Shown here: positions 8,946 to 17,404 of the stretch, in pieces
Position numbering within the stretch: position 1 is the first letter of the stretch
How the letters are laid out: every line of letters begins with the position of its first letter
Assembly: GCF_003946305.1 (NCBI RefSeq)
Contig: NZ_RHNS01000010.1
Span: 1-64,000, forward strand
DNA from: Lacticaseibacillus porcinae
GTDB taxonomy: Bacteria; Bacillota; Bacilli; Lactobacillales; Lactobacillaceae
DNA: 64,000 bases
Direction of reading: 5' to 3'
The notes under the pieces: generated by a model
Told to the model about the DNA's origin: nothing
The model's input: only the letters and a program-made list of their open reading frames with translations
Databases searched by the model: none
Program-made: the position numbers and the translations under genes

Positions 8946-9776
8946 TTAATCATCCAGCCGCACGGCGCCATCAGGAAATGTCGTGTAATCTTGTTCAATG
9001 GCCAATGCCTTAAACAAGTCCGCAGCGGTGCTGATCTGCATCACTAACGCTTGACGCGCAAGGCTCCAAGTTAAAATCGCCGTGAGCCCGTCATCATTGG
9101 TCAATTCCAGAAATTGCGTGTTTGCTGGCACTTGAATCCCTGCGAAGCTTTGCGCTTTAATCGAAGTCACCATTTGTTGGTGCAAAGCTTGGCGCTTATC
9201 TCGGAAAATCGGATTATGGTGATGTGGCCAAAACGTGAATTCTAAAATCGGTGGTAAGGTTTGGTCGTCACTTTCTAAATCGTCGTATAACAACCCGTGG
9301 ATCTTGGGTTTAGTGAGGACGGCTTCAAGGGCGACAGCCTGTGACTGCTTGCGGAGTTGGGCTTGTTCTGTGTTGATTTGATCTTGCAAGTCGCATTCAT
9401 CAGCTTGAGTAACGTTGATGGGTTCGGCACTAGGTTGCGGCGGCATCAGCAGTGATTCTTGTGGCTCTATTTTGAATGCTTCGTGAATGGCTTGTTGCAG
9501 TGGCGCTTGTAACGGCTTAGGTAAGCGATAATCTTTCAACCAAGGATTGCGCATCACACCACTGGGAACTGTGGCGTTGGTGATTCGCCAAATCAATTGA
9601 CGTTTAGATTTGTTGTCTGGTTGAAAGTAAATGCTGATTTCAGCTTTGAATTGCTCGCGCCGACGATTGAGGTACGCTGGTGAGAAAATCGTTGTGAGGC
9701 GTGAATCAATGGCTTGCAACGATTTGTTCAATTGGATCGCGACGCTCATTGTCGGTGAATCTTGAATTGGTGTCAT
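8946..9776 (-). CDS. Unknown protein, paralogue 1 of a tandem family (operon start)
   Basis: 276 aa, first gene of the minus-strand operon, with AGGAGG 6 bases before the ATG. The N-terminus contains [25 protein letters not shown], the family Y/F-x-PAY segment. The central region has [23 protein letters not shown], a short coiled-coil-like helix. The C-terminus has [17 protein letters not shown] and [10 protein letters not shown], the family ending with DGG reduced to DGA. The upstream 400 bp holds a degenerate direct repeat (9817-9876 and 9969-10028) that may be regulatory. The function is unknown. Confidence 0.75.
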
Positions 9777-9816
9777 GGCTGACCTCCTGTGTGATTGATT
9801 TGAACAAGAGTAGTAT

Positions 9817-10028
9817 TTTGCCGATCACACTTTCCGTCAACGGGGGTCTAAGTAAAAATTTTTCTGTTTTAGTCGCGTTAAGCATCTAGGGTATACGAAG
9901 TGGGGTTTAGGTCGTACGGCGATATGAACCGTGTATTTCTGTTTAACTTGTCGCGTATAAAATTGTGTTGCCGATCACAGTTTTCGTCAATGGGATCTAG
10001 GGTGGAGATTTTGTGTTTTAACATCACA
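9817..10028. repeat. Imperfect 60-bp direct repeat, two units (9817-9876, 9969-10028)
   Basis: Both units begin TTGCCGATCACA and continue through similar sequence (TTTCGTCAA or TTCCGTCAA, then TCTA, then TTTCTGTTTTAG or TTGTGTTTTAAC). They are about 150 bp apart, in the divergent intergenic region between the paralogue operon and the gene at 10,189. This non-coding stretch (9777-10,188) otherwise holds only the promoter at 10,120. Confidence 0.6.
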
Positions 10029-10119
10029 AATGATTTGGTCATCACGCGTCGGCAGGAATGCATCGACAGGTGACCACGTCTTTTTGCCTAACTTAGCTTA
10101 AGTACCGTCAAAACTACTT

Positions 10120-10147
10120 TTGACAAAAACCTAGATCTCCATATACT
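10120..10147 (+). promoter_or_regulatory. Strong sigma-A promoter for the gene at 10,189
   Basis: -35 TTGACA (10120-10125), 16-base spacer, -10 TATACT (10142-10147). Confidence 0.75.
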
Positions 10148-10188
10148 CAAACCCTGTCGCCTACCACCCGCCAAAAAAGGAGATCGCT

Positions 10189-10668
10189 ATGTCCGAAGCT
10201 TACGACTTATTTGCAGAAGCCTATGATTTAGTAGAATCTGCCACCTTATACCCTGCAGCGTTGCTGTCACACGGTGGCGCACATCTAGATGAATACGCCT
10301 TGCAAGGCATGGTCACCTCAGACATGACCTTACATCAGGCGTTATCGGTTTTGATCAAAGCACTTTACGATCAACTCGATACCCCGCCGTCTCGTTATGC
10401 CGCGATCCCCAAAGAAGTCGAACTGGCGATGAGCCGCGCCAGTCAAAAGACCCATCAAGTCGTTTTAAAAACCAAAGCTGATCAAGCCGACTTCATCAAG
10501 CGAGGGTGGGGAAACTACCAAATCGTCTTAAGCAAGCAAGACTTACAAAACCTGCTTGAAGACCATTGGTTAGGCAACTTCGATGATGAATATACGCACA
10601 TGATCCGATTAGATCCAGATATTAGTCGTGCTTTGAGAGATAAACTACTCAGCGATTTGTTGATCTGA
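10189..10668 (+). CDS. Unknown soluble protein
   Basis: 159 aa, monocistronic, with a good promoter and an AAAGGAG RBS. No signal peptide, membrane segment or known motif is visible. The N-terminus is acidic (MSEAYDLFAEAYDLVES), and the middle contains KTHQVVLKTKADQADFIKRGWGNYQIVL. It is not obviously related to the five minus-strand paralogues next door, although the shared intergenic region could couple their regulation. No function is assigned. Confidence 0.7.
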   Translation: MSEAYDLFAEAYDLVESATLYPAALLSHGGAHLDEYALQGMVTSDMTLHQALSVLIKALYDQLDTPPSRYAAIPKEVELAMSRASQKTHQVVLKTKADQADFIKRGWGNYQIVLSKQDLQNLLEDHWLGNFDDEYTHMIRLDPDISRALRDKLLSDLLI

Positions 10669-10686
10669 CGCCAAAAGTGGCTGAGA

Positions 10687-10787
10687 CATAAAGCGAACTT
10701 AGCATAGAGTAGAAGGCGCCTGACGAGTAAATCCCGAACTTAGGATTTGCTTGGCAGGCGCCTTCTACGCAAATGCGTTGCTTTATG
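10687..10787. repeat. Palindromic intergenic hairpin of the GGCTGAGACATAAAG type
   Basis: The outer arms CATAAAGC/GCTTTATG and inner arms GTAGAAGGCGCCTG (10709-10722) and CAGGCGCCTTCTAC (10755-10768) form a long stem. The entry sequence GGCTGAGACATAAAG resembles the GGCTGGGACATAA repeats that I recall from many lactobacilli and streptococci. It may act as the terminator of the 10,189 gene, although no strong T run follows. Confidence 0.65.
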
Positions 10788-10870
10788 GCTCGTACGATCT
10801 TGTCATTGTCGTGATTATTTTGTTGCCTTTAATGATGTCTTGGCCACTTTTTCAGGTCAATTCACGATTC

Positions 10871-10921
10871 TTAGTTGACAAAATCCAATCGTCTGCCATT
10901 TAGCAAGTGAACCATTTGCTA
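10871..10921 (+). repeat. Motif shared with 244-283, followed by a small palindrome
   Basis: 10871-10910 matches 244-283 at roughly four of five positions (TTGACAA, then ATCG-CTGCCATTTAG-AAGTGA). Here CATTTAGCAA pairs with TTGCTAAATG just downstream to make a 10-bp hairpin. TTGACA could be a -35 element. The remainder of 10,788-11,100 is AT-rich and shows nothing else I can name. Confidence 0.4.
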
Positions 10922-11101
10922 AATGAGAAATGACTATATCAGAATATAATCACCTATATTGTTGCGATTAACGCACTATATAATGCATCGTGAACGATAT
11001 TTAATAACCGTTTTTTCTAATAATATTTTCTAACTTTCCCTCCCTCACCGCTACCATCACCCAACTTTCGTAAACCTCGCCACCAACCGCCTTCTCTCAT
11101 C

Positions 11102-11120
11102 TATACTGTAAGCGCATCCA
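11102..11120 (+). promoter_or_regulatory. lut promoter -10 overlapped by a CcpA cre box
   Basis: TATACT (11102-11107) runs straight into TGTAAGCGCATCCA (11107-11120), which fits the cre consensus TGNAANCGNWNNCW exactly. This position predicts carbon catabolite repression of lutABC. Confidence 0.75.
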
Positions 11121-11134
11121 AAGGAGGGACGAGC

Positions 11135-11935
11135 ATGAAAGTCGCCATTTTTTCGACTTGTATTATGGACCTGTTATTCCCAAACGTGGGCATCGCCATG
11201 GTTGAAGTGTTAGAACGCTTCGGCTGTGAAACCGCGATGCCAGTCAAACAGATCTGTTGCGGACAACCTACATATAATTCAGGCTATATCAACGACACAC
11301 AAAAGGTGATGCATAACGAAATCGACGCGTTATTATCTGTTGACGCAGACTACATCGTCGGTCCTGCTGGTTCATGTGTCGCGATGCTTAAAGAATATCC
11401 GCACCACTTGGCCAACGATCCGCAATACGCTGATAAAGCGCAAATGCTGGCGGATAAAACATATGAATTCTCCCAGTTTGTCTACCGGGTGTTACACGTG
11501 GAAAATGCCGGCGCTGAGCTCAACGCCACTGCCACTTATCACCGCTCTTGTCATATGACGCGGCTGCTTGGCGAACGTACATCCCCATTTGAACTGCTCA
11601 AACATGTTCAAGGTTTGACCATGATCCCACTGCCCCACCTCGAAAACTGTTGCGGCTTTGGCGGGATGTTCTCTGTCAAAGAACCGGAAATCTCACGGCA
11701 AATGGTCGATGAGAAAGTCGACTCAGTATTATCAACTGAAGCTGAAGTGCTGATCTCATGTGATCAAGCTTGCTTAATGAACATTGCTGGCCGCTTCAAC
11801 CGCCGCGGCGAAACCATCAAGATCATGCACTTAGCTGAAGTCCTCAACTCAAATGTCGATCCGAGTCGCATCACTTATAATACCGACGCCACATTAGTTG
11901 CAGGAGGTGGCACTTATGCCGATCAAAACATCTGA
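11135..11935 (+). CDS. lutA: Lactate utilisation Fe-S oxidoreductase subunit LutA
   Basis: Subunit of the LutABC iron-sulphur complex that oxidises L-lactate to pyruvate in Firmicutes. Two CCG (cysteine-rich) domains are visible: CCGQPTYNSGY near residue 42 and NCCGFGGMFSVK near 170, each expected to bind part of an Fe-S cofactor. RBS AAAGGAGGG. At 266 aa it has a C-terminal extension of about 25 residues relative to the family, and it runs 20 bases into lutB, containing lutB's RBS. First gene of the operon, under a cre. Confidence 0.93.
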   Translation: MKVAIFSTCIMDLLFPNVGIAMVEVLERFGCETAMPVKQICCGQPTYNSGYINDTQKVMHNEIDALLSVDADYIVGPAGSCVAMLKEYPHHLANDPQYADKAQMLADKTYEFSQFVYRVLHVENAGAELNATATYHRSCHMTRLLGERTSPFELLKHVQGLTMIPLPHLENCCGFGGMFSVKEPEISRQMVDEKVDSVLSTEAEVLISCDQACLMNIAGRFNRRGETIKIMHLAEVLNSNVDPSRITYNTDATLVAGGGTYADQNI

Positions 11936-13382
11936 TCAATCTTTTACCACCCGCTTGAAAGAATCAGAAGCAGACAAATTCATGCAACGGGCCGTCGCCA
12001 AAGCCCAAGATGCTCAATGGGATAAGCGCACCAGCTCACGCGAAGACCTCGGCAATTGGCCGCAGTGGCGCGAGCTTGGCGAGCAGATTCGCCAACACGT
12101 GATCCGCTATTTGCCAGATTACTTAGAACGTTTCAGCAACAACGTCGAAGCTCGCGGCGGGCATGTATTTTTTGCCAGCACTGATGAAGAAGCATCAAGT
12201 TACATTCAACAAATCGCCGTTGATCTCGACGCCCACCACATCGTCAAAAGCAAATCAATGGTCACCACTGAAATCGACCTCGACAAAAAGTTGCTTGAAC
12301 TGCCTGATCGCACACTACTGGAATCCGACCTCGCCGAATTTATTTTGCAAGAAGACGATTTTGACGAGCCAACACATATCGTCTTCCCGACCTTGCACAA
12401 AAATCGCGACCAGATCCAAACCATTTTTCAAAAAATCGGCTACACCGGCTCCAACGACCCCCAAGAAATGGCGCGTTTTGCCAGAAAATATTTACGCGCC
12501 TCTTTCTTAGAAGCGGATATGGGGATCACTGGCTGCAACTTCGCAGTCGCTGAAAACGGCTTGATCAACTTGGTCACCAACGAAGGTAATGCCGATTTGG
12601 TGATGGCCATTCCCAAAACGCAAGTCGTGGTGATGGGGATGGAACGCCTCGTGCCGACCATGCAAGAAGCCGCCGTCTTAGACACCATGCTCGCGCGTTC
12701 AGCTGTTGGCCAACGAATGACCAGTTATGCGACTTTTTGTGGACCAGCCATGCCTGATGAAATCGACGGGCCAGAAAACTTCTATGTGGTGATCCTCGAC
12801 AACGGCCGTAGCAACGCGTTAGGCGGCCAATTCGAACAAGTCTTGCAATGTATCCGCTGCGGTGCTTGCTTGAACGTATGCCCGGTATATCGCCATATTG
12901 GAGGACATGGGTATGGGTCGATTTATCCAGGTCCTATCGGCGCGGTGTTGTCGCCAGTATTGCGTGGTTATGAATTATTCGGTGATTTGCCTTTTGCTTC
13001 CAGTCTTTGCGGCGCCTGCAGTGAAACTTGCCCAGTCAAAATTCCATTGCATGAATTGTTAATCAAACATCGTGCGGTGATGAATGACCGCTTGAAACTC
13101 GACCACAGCTTCAATAACACCGTGATGCATGGCATCGGCATGGCCACTGGAACGCCACCGATGTTTCGAATGGCATTAGACGTCGATCACGCGATGTCTG
13201 GTGCGATGGTTAAACACGACGCGCCAACCGTTGAGAACTTCAGCAATCATAACGGCTACTTCATTCACGCACCAGGTATGGCCAAAGGTTGGACCGACAG
13301 TCGCGACTTGCCGCGACCACCAAAACACAAAGAAAATTTCCGCAGTTGGTTCAAACACCATCAGGAGGCGTCACATGACTGA
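11916..13382 (+). CDS. lutB: Lactate utilisation Fe-S protein LutB
   Basis: Iron-sulphur electron-transfer subunit of the LutABC lactate oxidase complex. A LUD-type N-terminal domain is followed by two ferredoxin-like 4Fe-4S motifs, CIRCGACLNVCPVY near residue 312 and LCGACSETCPVKIP near 365. The start at 11916 follows AGGAGG (11902-11907) at good spacing; the in-frame ATG at 11898 lacks one. It overlaps lutA by 20 bases and lutC by 8. At 488 aa it is the normal length. Confidence 0.94.
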   Translation: MPIKTSDQSFTTRLKESEADKFMQRAVAKAQDAQWDKRTSSREDLGNWPQWRELGEQIRQHVIRYLPDYLERFSNNVEARGGHVFFASTDEEASSYIQQIAVDLDAHHIVKSKSMVTTEIDLDKKLLELPDRTLLESDLAEFILQEDDFDEPTHIVFPTLHKNRDQIQTIFQKIGYTGSNDPQEMARFARKYLRASFLEADMGITGCNFAVAENGLINLVTNEGNADLVMAIPKTQVVVMGMERLVPTMQEAAVLDTMLARSAVGQRMTSYATFCGPAMPDEIDGPENFYVVILDNGRSNALGGQFEQVLQCIRCGACLNVCPVYRHIGGHGYGSIYPGPIGAVLSPVLRGYELFGDLPFASSLCGACSETCPVKIPLHELLIKHRAVMNDRLKLDHSFNNTVMHGIGMATGTPPMFRMALDVDHAMSGAMVKHDAPTVENFSNHNGYFIHAPGMAKGWTDSRDLPRPPKHKENFRSWFKHHQEASHD

Positions 13383-14073
13383 ACGCGAAGTGTTTTTAAA
13401 TCATTTGGCAGAAGCTTCAGGAAGGCCGCGCCATCAGTTAGTCGACCATCCCTTCATCCCGATCAATAGCCTGCCGCAAACCACGCTTAGCGATTTATCT
13501 GCTGACGAATTACTCAATTTAGCCCAAACCAGAAGCGAAGCTTTGCAGGTCGAATTTCACCTCACCTCACAAAAAAAGCTCCCACAAGTGTTGAATGTTT
13601 GGCTAAAAGCGCAACAGGCACAAAACATTTTACTGCCAACAGACCCTAGACTTAGCGAATACGGCTTAGATCAGTGGCTCGCCCACCTCACCCCGACGCC
13701 GAGGTTTTGGCAACCAAACGCTGGTCGCGCGACGAATCTTGATGCTGCCAGCCACGCCGACGCCGCGATTTCAGTGGGTGATTATCTATTAGCTGAATCT
13801 GGCACCTTGACAGTGGCAACGACTCGCGGACAAGGGCGGGCGTTTCATTTTCTGCCGACACACTATTTATCGATCATCCCCCGCAGTCATGTGGTACCGC
13901 GGAGTTATCAAGCAATGAAAGCTTATCGCCACGCGTTACAAAACGGGACGCTACAAACCTCAAACATCAATTTCATCTCTGGCCCATCGAATTCTGGCGA
14001 CATTGAAATGGTGTTGATCGTTGGCGTTCACGGCCCGCTGACGGTAAGTTATGTCGTGATCGATGACGCTTAG
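13375..14073 (+). CDS. lutC: Lactate utilisation protein LutC (LUD domain)
   Basis: Third subunit of the LutABC complex, a single LUD domain protein without Fe-S motifs. The start at 13375 (MTEREVFLNHLAEASGRPR) follows AGGAGG inside the end of lutB. Family-like C-terminal stretches are ESGTLTVATTRGQGRAFHFLP and ISGPSNSGDIEMVLIVGVHGP, the latter containing the ISGPS.T/S.DIE.....G.HGP motif. At 232 aa it is the normal length. Confidence 0.93.
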   Translation: MTEREVFLNHLAEASGRPRHQLVDHPFIPINSLPQTTLSDLSADELLNLAQTRSEALQVEFHLTSQKKLPQVLNVWLKAQQAQNILLPTDPRLSEYGLDQWLAHLTPTPRFWQPNAGRATNLDAASHADAAISVGDYLLAESGTLTVATTRGQGRAFHFLPTHYLSIIPRSHVVPRSYQAMKAYRHALQNGTLQTSNINFISGPSNSGDIEMVLIVGVHGPLTVSYVVIDDA

Positions 14074-14148
14074 GCAACTTTTGAATAAACCGGTTTCCTC
14101 TCGCTTGTTTTCGCGGTATGATAGAGAAAACGCCTACATTAAATTGCG

Positions 14149-14766
14149 GTGAGCGAGAAAGGATGGCCGTTTGCGTCAATGGATGGATTAGTATTAGCCG
14201 GTGGGACCTCCCGCCGCTTCGGGAAAGACAAGGCATTAGCGCATTTTGACTCAGCGGCTATCAGCAATGTCGCCCATGCCGTTTTATTATTAAAAGCATT
14301 ATGTCAGCAAGTCTATGTCGCCTGTAACACCTCCAACCGCGCAGCGATCCAACAAGCAGTCGCCAGCCTCGGTGCCACCGTGATCATCGACCGCGATCCA
14401 GTCGTTAACCGCGGGCCGATCAGTGGGTTGTGGAGTTACTTCGCCACTTTACCACGAGCCCATGTCGATGTGTTGGTGGTCGCTTGTGACTATCAAGGGC
14501 TGGATTTACAAACTCTTGCTCCGCTAGTCGCGCAATTCGGTTATCTCAGCACCCCGCAAGGCCCACGCACCACATGTTGTCGCCTAGATTGTGCTTTCAC
14601 AACGCTGGAAGCGCAGATCTTGCGACAAGATTGGTCTTGGGAGCATCTCTTATCACTCGCCGGGTGTCCGCCGCTGTGCGTCTCCACTTCGATTCAAGAC
14701 ATCGACGTTTATCAACATGGCACTTTAAATGCGCGACCTGATCCTAGTCAACCGCGTGAAGCGTAA
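14149..14766 (+). CDS. MobA-like NTP transferase
   Basis: Resembles molybdenum cofactor guanylyltransferase MobA. The nucleotidyltransferase signature LAGGTSRRFGKDKAL lies at the N-terminus, followed by VIIDRDPVVNRGPISGLW and VVACDYQGLD where the family has GPL.Gi and the metal-binding D-x-P. Here P is replaced by Y. The start is either GTG 14149 or ATG 14179; the latter has GAAAGGA about 15 bases upstream. No other molybdopterin gene is in the window, and most lactobacilli lack this cofactor, so it may serve another nucleotide-sugar-like substrate. It lies 75 bp after lutC and may be cotranscribed. Confidence 0.72.
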   Translation: MSEKGWPFASMDGLVLAGGTSRRFGKDKALAHFDSAAISNVAHAVLLLKALCQQVYVACNTSNRAAIQQAVASLGATVIIDRDPVVNRGPISGLWSYFATLPRAHVDVLVVACDYQGLDLQTLAPLVAQFGYLSTPQGPRTTCCRLDCAFTTLEAQILRQDWSWEHLLSLAGCPPLCVSTSIQDIDVYQHGTLNARPDPSQPREA

Positions 14767-14772
14767 CCCAAT

Positions 14773-14820
14773 AGCGCCGAGTCCCCTCTAAAAACGAGGT
14801 GACTCGGCGCCATTATTTTT
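14773..14820. terminator. Bidirectional terminator between mobA-like gene and scrR
   Basis: Stem GCGCCGAGTC/GACTCGGCGC with an inner CCTC/GAGG pair, followed by TTATTTTT on the plus strand. Confidence 0.85.
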
Positions 14821-14830
14821 GAAATCAGCT

Positions 14831-15814
14831 TTAGCCCAGCAAGGTGCGACCAGCTTTTAACTCAACTGGCAACTCATATTGCGTTTCTACAGTAGCTTTG
14901 GGATCGTTAATTTGTTTCAACAATAAATCCACCATTAACGCACATAACGCTGAGATCGGCTGCATCACTGTTGCCAGATCTGGAAAATAGTTTCTGATCA
15001 ACTGGCTTCCATCATAACCTACCACTCGCAATTGTTCTGGTACTGAAATGCCTAATTGACGTGCCACTTCTAACACCATCATCGCTGTCAGATCATCTGA
15101 TGCAAAGATACCGTCAGGATGTTCATGCGCCAAAACCTCGCGAATCTTCGCCCACTTTAATTCAGTTTGCATGCTAAAAGGCAGCTCCAGAACATGTTCA
15201 GGTAATCGATTCGCTTTCATCACAGTTTGATAACCAAAAAGACGTTTATTGGTTGGACTCAACGGCCGATTCGCGCCTGCTAATAGCCAAACATGCTTAG
15301 CGCCGGTACGAATCAACGCTTGTGTTGCCATTTGCCCACCGTTGAAATTATCTGAGCTAACAATCGGAATATTAGCGGCAATATGGCGATCAAACGACAC
15401 AATCGGCGCTTCGATTTGTTCATATTCTTTGATTGTCATGTTGTGCGTCCCGGTAATAATGCCATCAACTTGGTTTGCCAACAGCATTCGGACATACTCT
15501 CGCTCTTTTTCAGCATTATTAACTGAATTACATAAAATGACCCGATAGTCTTTTTCAAATAAGAGATCCTCTAAAGTTTGAACCATTTCGCCGAAAAATG
15601 GATTCGCCACCCCAGGAAAGATCAAGCCGATTAATTTGGTTTGTTTGCCTTGCAACGACCGCGCACTCATATTAGGGGCATAGTTGAGCTCACGCATTGC
15701 GGCAAAGACTTTTTGTTTGGTTTTTTCTGATAAAGAACCATAGTTGTTGATCACCCGTGAAACTGTGGTGATCGATACACCTGCAAGCGCTGCGACGTCA
15801 GCTAATTTTGCCAT
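14831..15814 (-). CDS. scrR: LacI-family sucrose operon repressor
   Basis: N-terminal LacI HTH (MAKLADVAALAGVSITTVSRVINNYG), then a sensor domain with KTKQKVFAAMRELNYAPNMSARSL and SSDDLTAMMVLE-like segments. Length of about 327 aa is typical. It follows scrB by 8-10 bases in the same transcript, and the divergent scrA promoter contains LacI-type operators, so local repression of the sucrose genes is inferred. ATG 15814 has AAGGAG at better spacing than ATG 15817. Confidence 0.88.
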   Translation of the reverse strand: MAKLADVAALAGVSITTVSRVINNYGSLSEKTKQKVFAAMRELNYAPNMSARSLQGKQTKLIGLIFPGVANPFFGEMVQTLEDLLFEKDYRVILCNSVNNAEKEREYVRMLLANQVDGIITGTHNMTIKEYEQIEAPIVSFDRHIAANIPIVSSDNFNGGQMATQALIRTGAKHVWLLAGANRPLSPTNKRLFGYQTVMKANRLPEHVLELPFSMQTELKWAKIREVLAHEHPDGIFASDDLTAMMVLEVARQLGISVPEQLRVVGYDGSQLIRNYFPDLATVMQPISALCALMVDLLLKQINDPKATVETQYELPVELKAGRTLLG

Positions 15815-15824
15815 CATACACTCC

Positions 15825-17237
15825 TTAAAAAATCGTCGCCATCGCCCGACTCGTCACTTGGACTTGATTTTGAGTTGGGCGTGACAAATACCAATCGCCA
15901 GAAGGAAAAATTCGTCCTGATAATACCACAGTACCTTCATCAAGATACAATTCAAAACAGGAAGCATCTAAATACAAATCTGCTTGATGTGCCTCAGGCA
16001 ACAAAGTGGCGTGCCGTGTCGCCGTCACACCACTTGTCTCAATCCGCTTAATAGTGAGCGCTTGAGGGCTTAAGTGTAACTCAAGACCTTCTTGCGAATT
16101 TCCTAGATACAAGGTCTCCTCAACGTCTGCCGGCCATTCGAAATGGAGGACACTCGCAACATCAATTTTATCATGAGTTTCTGAGTTGACGGCGCCAACC
16201 AGCGCATCAACAACTGGTGTTTGACGTAAATGTCCCGCTTGCAGATGCAACTCACGCACCAAACTCAAACACCCTTGCCAGTCTTCGCCATCGCTTGGAT
16301 AAGTTGTATCTGGCAAACCTAGCCAACTGATCAAACGTGCGCCTTGCGTACCAGCATTTGCCACTTGCGCCGCATAACCGTCAAAGCCAAAATCTAAATT
16401 GTGTAATTTTCCGGGCCGAATCAACTTATGGTGGTCCCAATCGACTGCATCCGCAAGCAAATACACATTAGGATGGATGTTGCCGTATTCAAGTAGACTT
16501 TGTTCTAACCCTTGGGGGCAAAAAATCAACGCCACTTTGCCATCCACAAAAGCCAAGTTCGGACATTCGATCATATAACCTAAACTTTCATAGCCAAAAT
16601 CTAGTGGTCCTTCAAACTGCCAAGGCCCTTCCGGTTGTTTTGCAGAATAAATCAAAATCGTCCCACGTAGATCCTGGCGTTGCGCACCTAAAATTGCATA
16701 GTAACGACCATTTTGATGCAAAATTTGGGGATCTCGGAAATGTTGGGTGTACCCTGTTGGCGGGGCAGAAATTAAAGGGGTCGCCAACTCGTCAATGGTG
16801 CCGTCAGCATCAACCCAAGCACCTAATTGCGTGCTGATGCGATCCCCAGATTCAGTGAAAACATTACCTGTATACATCAAAAAGCACCGCTCACCAACTG
16901 CAATCGCAGACCCAGAATAAACCCCTTGAGTTGAATATGGCGCGTGCGGCTGCAAGCCTACGCCATCATCTTGCCAATGTTGAAGATCATCACTACTGAT
17001 CTCATGCCAACTTTTGAGTCCATGGACGGCACCATAGGGGAAATTTTGATAAGCCAAATGCCAGCGATTGTTTGCATAAACAAACCCATTCGGATCGTTC
17101 ATCAAGCCACTTTTAGGTTGCAAATGATAGTGTAAATGCCACAGTGAATTTGCTTGCTGGGCTTGTAAAGTCGCAAGCGTTTGTGACGAATAAGTTTCAT
17201 AGCGAGCATTGCGTTGCATATCAGTCCACTTTTTCAT
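15825..17237 (-). CDS. scrB: Sucrose-6-phosphate hydrolase (GH32)
   Basis: Hydrolyses sucrose-6-phosphate from the PTS to glucose-6-phosphate and fructose. GH32 catalytic motifs are visible: NDPNG with the nucleophile Asp at residue 48, FRDPQ (transition-state Asp) near 165, and ECPN (acid/base Glu) near 223. A C-terminal beta-sandwich domain follows. At 470 aa it is the usual length. RBS AGGAGG precedes the ATG. It is divergent from the sucrose PTS gene and cotranscribed with scrR. Confidence 0.95.
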   Translation of the reverse strand: MKKWTDMQRNARYETYSSQTLATLQAQQANSLWHLHYHLQPKSGLMNDPNGFVYANNRWHLAYQNFPYGAVHGLKSWHEISSDDLQHWQDDGVGLQPHAPYSTQGVYSGSAIAVGERCFLMYTGNVFTESGDRISTQLGAWVDADGTIDELATPLISAPPTGYTQHFRDPQILHQNGRYYAILGAQRQDLRGTILIYSAKQPEGPWQFEGPLDFGYESLGYMIECPNLAFVDGKVALIFCPQGLEQSLLEYGNIHPNVYLLADAVDWDHHKLIRPGKLHNLDFGFDGYAAQVANAGTQGARLISWLGLPDTTYPSDGEDWQGCLSLVRELHLQAGHLRQTPVVDALVGAVNSETHDKIDVASVLHFEWPADVEETLYLGNSQEGLELHLSPQALTIKRIETSGVTATRHATLLPEAHQADLYLDASCFELYLDEGTVVLSGRIFPSGDWYLSRPTQNQVQVTSRAMATIF

Positions 17238-17311
17238 GGCTTACAGCCTCCTATAAGGCGATCGTTTAACACCTGTATTCTAGCATTTTTAAGGTGAATT
17301 TCATAGCAAAA

Positions 17312-17350
17312 TGCTAAACGTTTGACATATTTTCCGCAAGCGCTTACGAT
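17312..17350 (+). promoter_or_regulatory. scrA promoter overlapped by two LacI-type operators
   Basis: -35 TTGACA (17322-17327), 17-base spacer, -10 TACGAT (17345-17350). The palindrome-like TGCTAAACGTTTGACA (17312-17327) covers the -35, and GCAAGCGCTTAC (17336-17347) covers the -10. Both fit LacI-family binding sites (ScrR, possibly CcpA for the second). Confidence 0.7.
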
Positions 17351-17404
17351 TATTTTATAAAATAAAATGTCCTTATTCTTAACTCACTCAAGGAGGTAAC
17401 TGTT

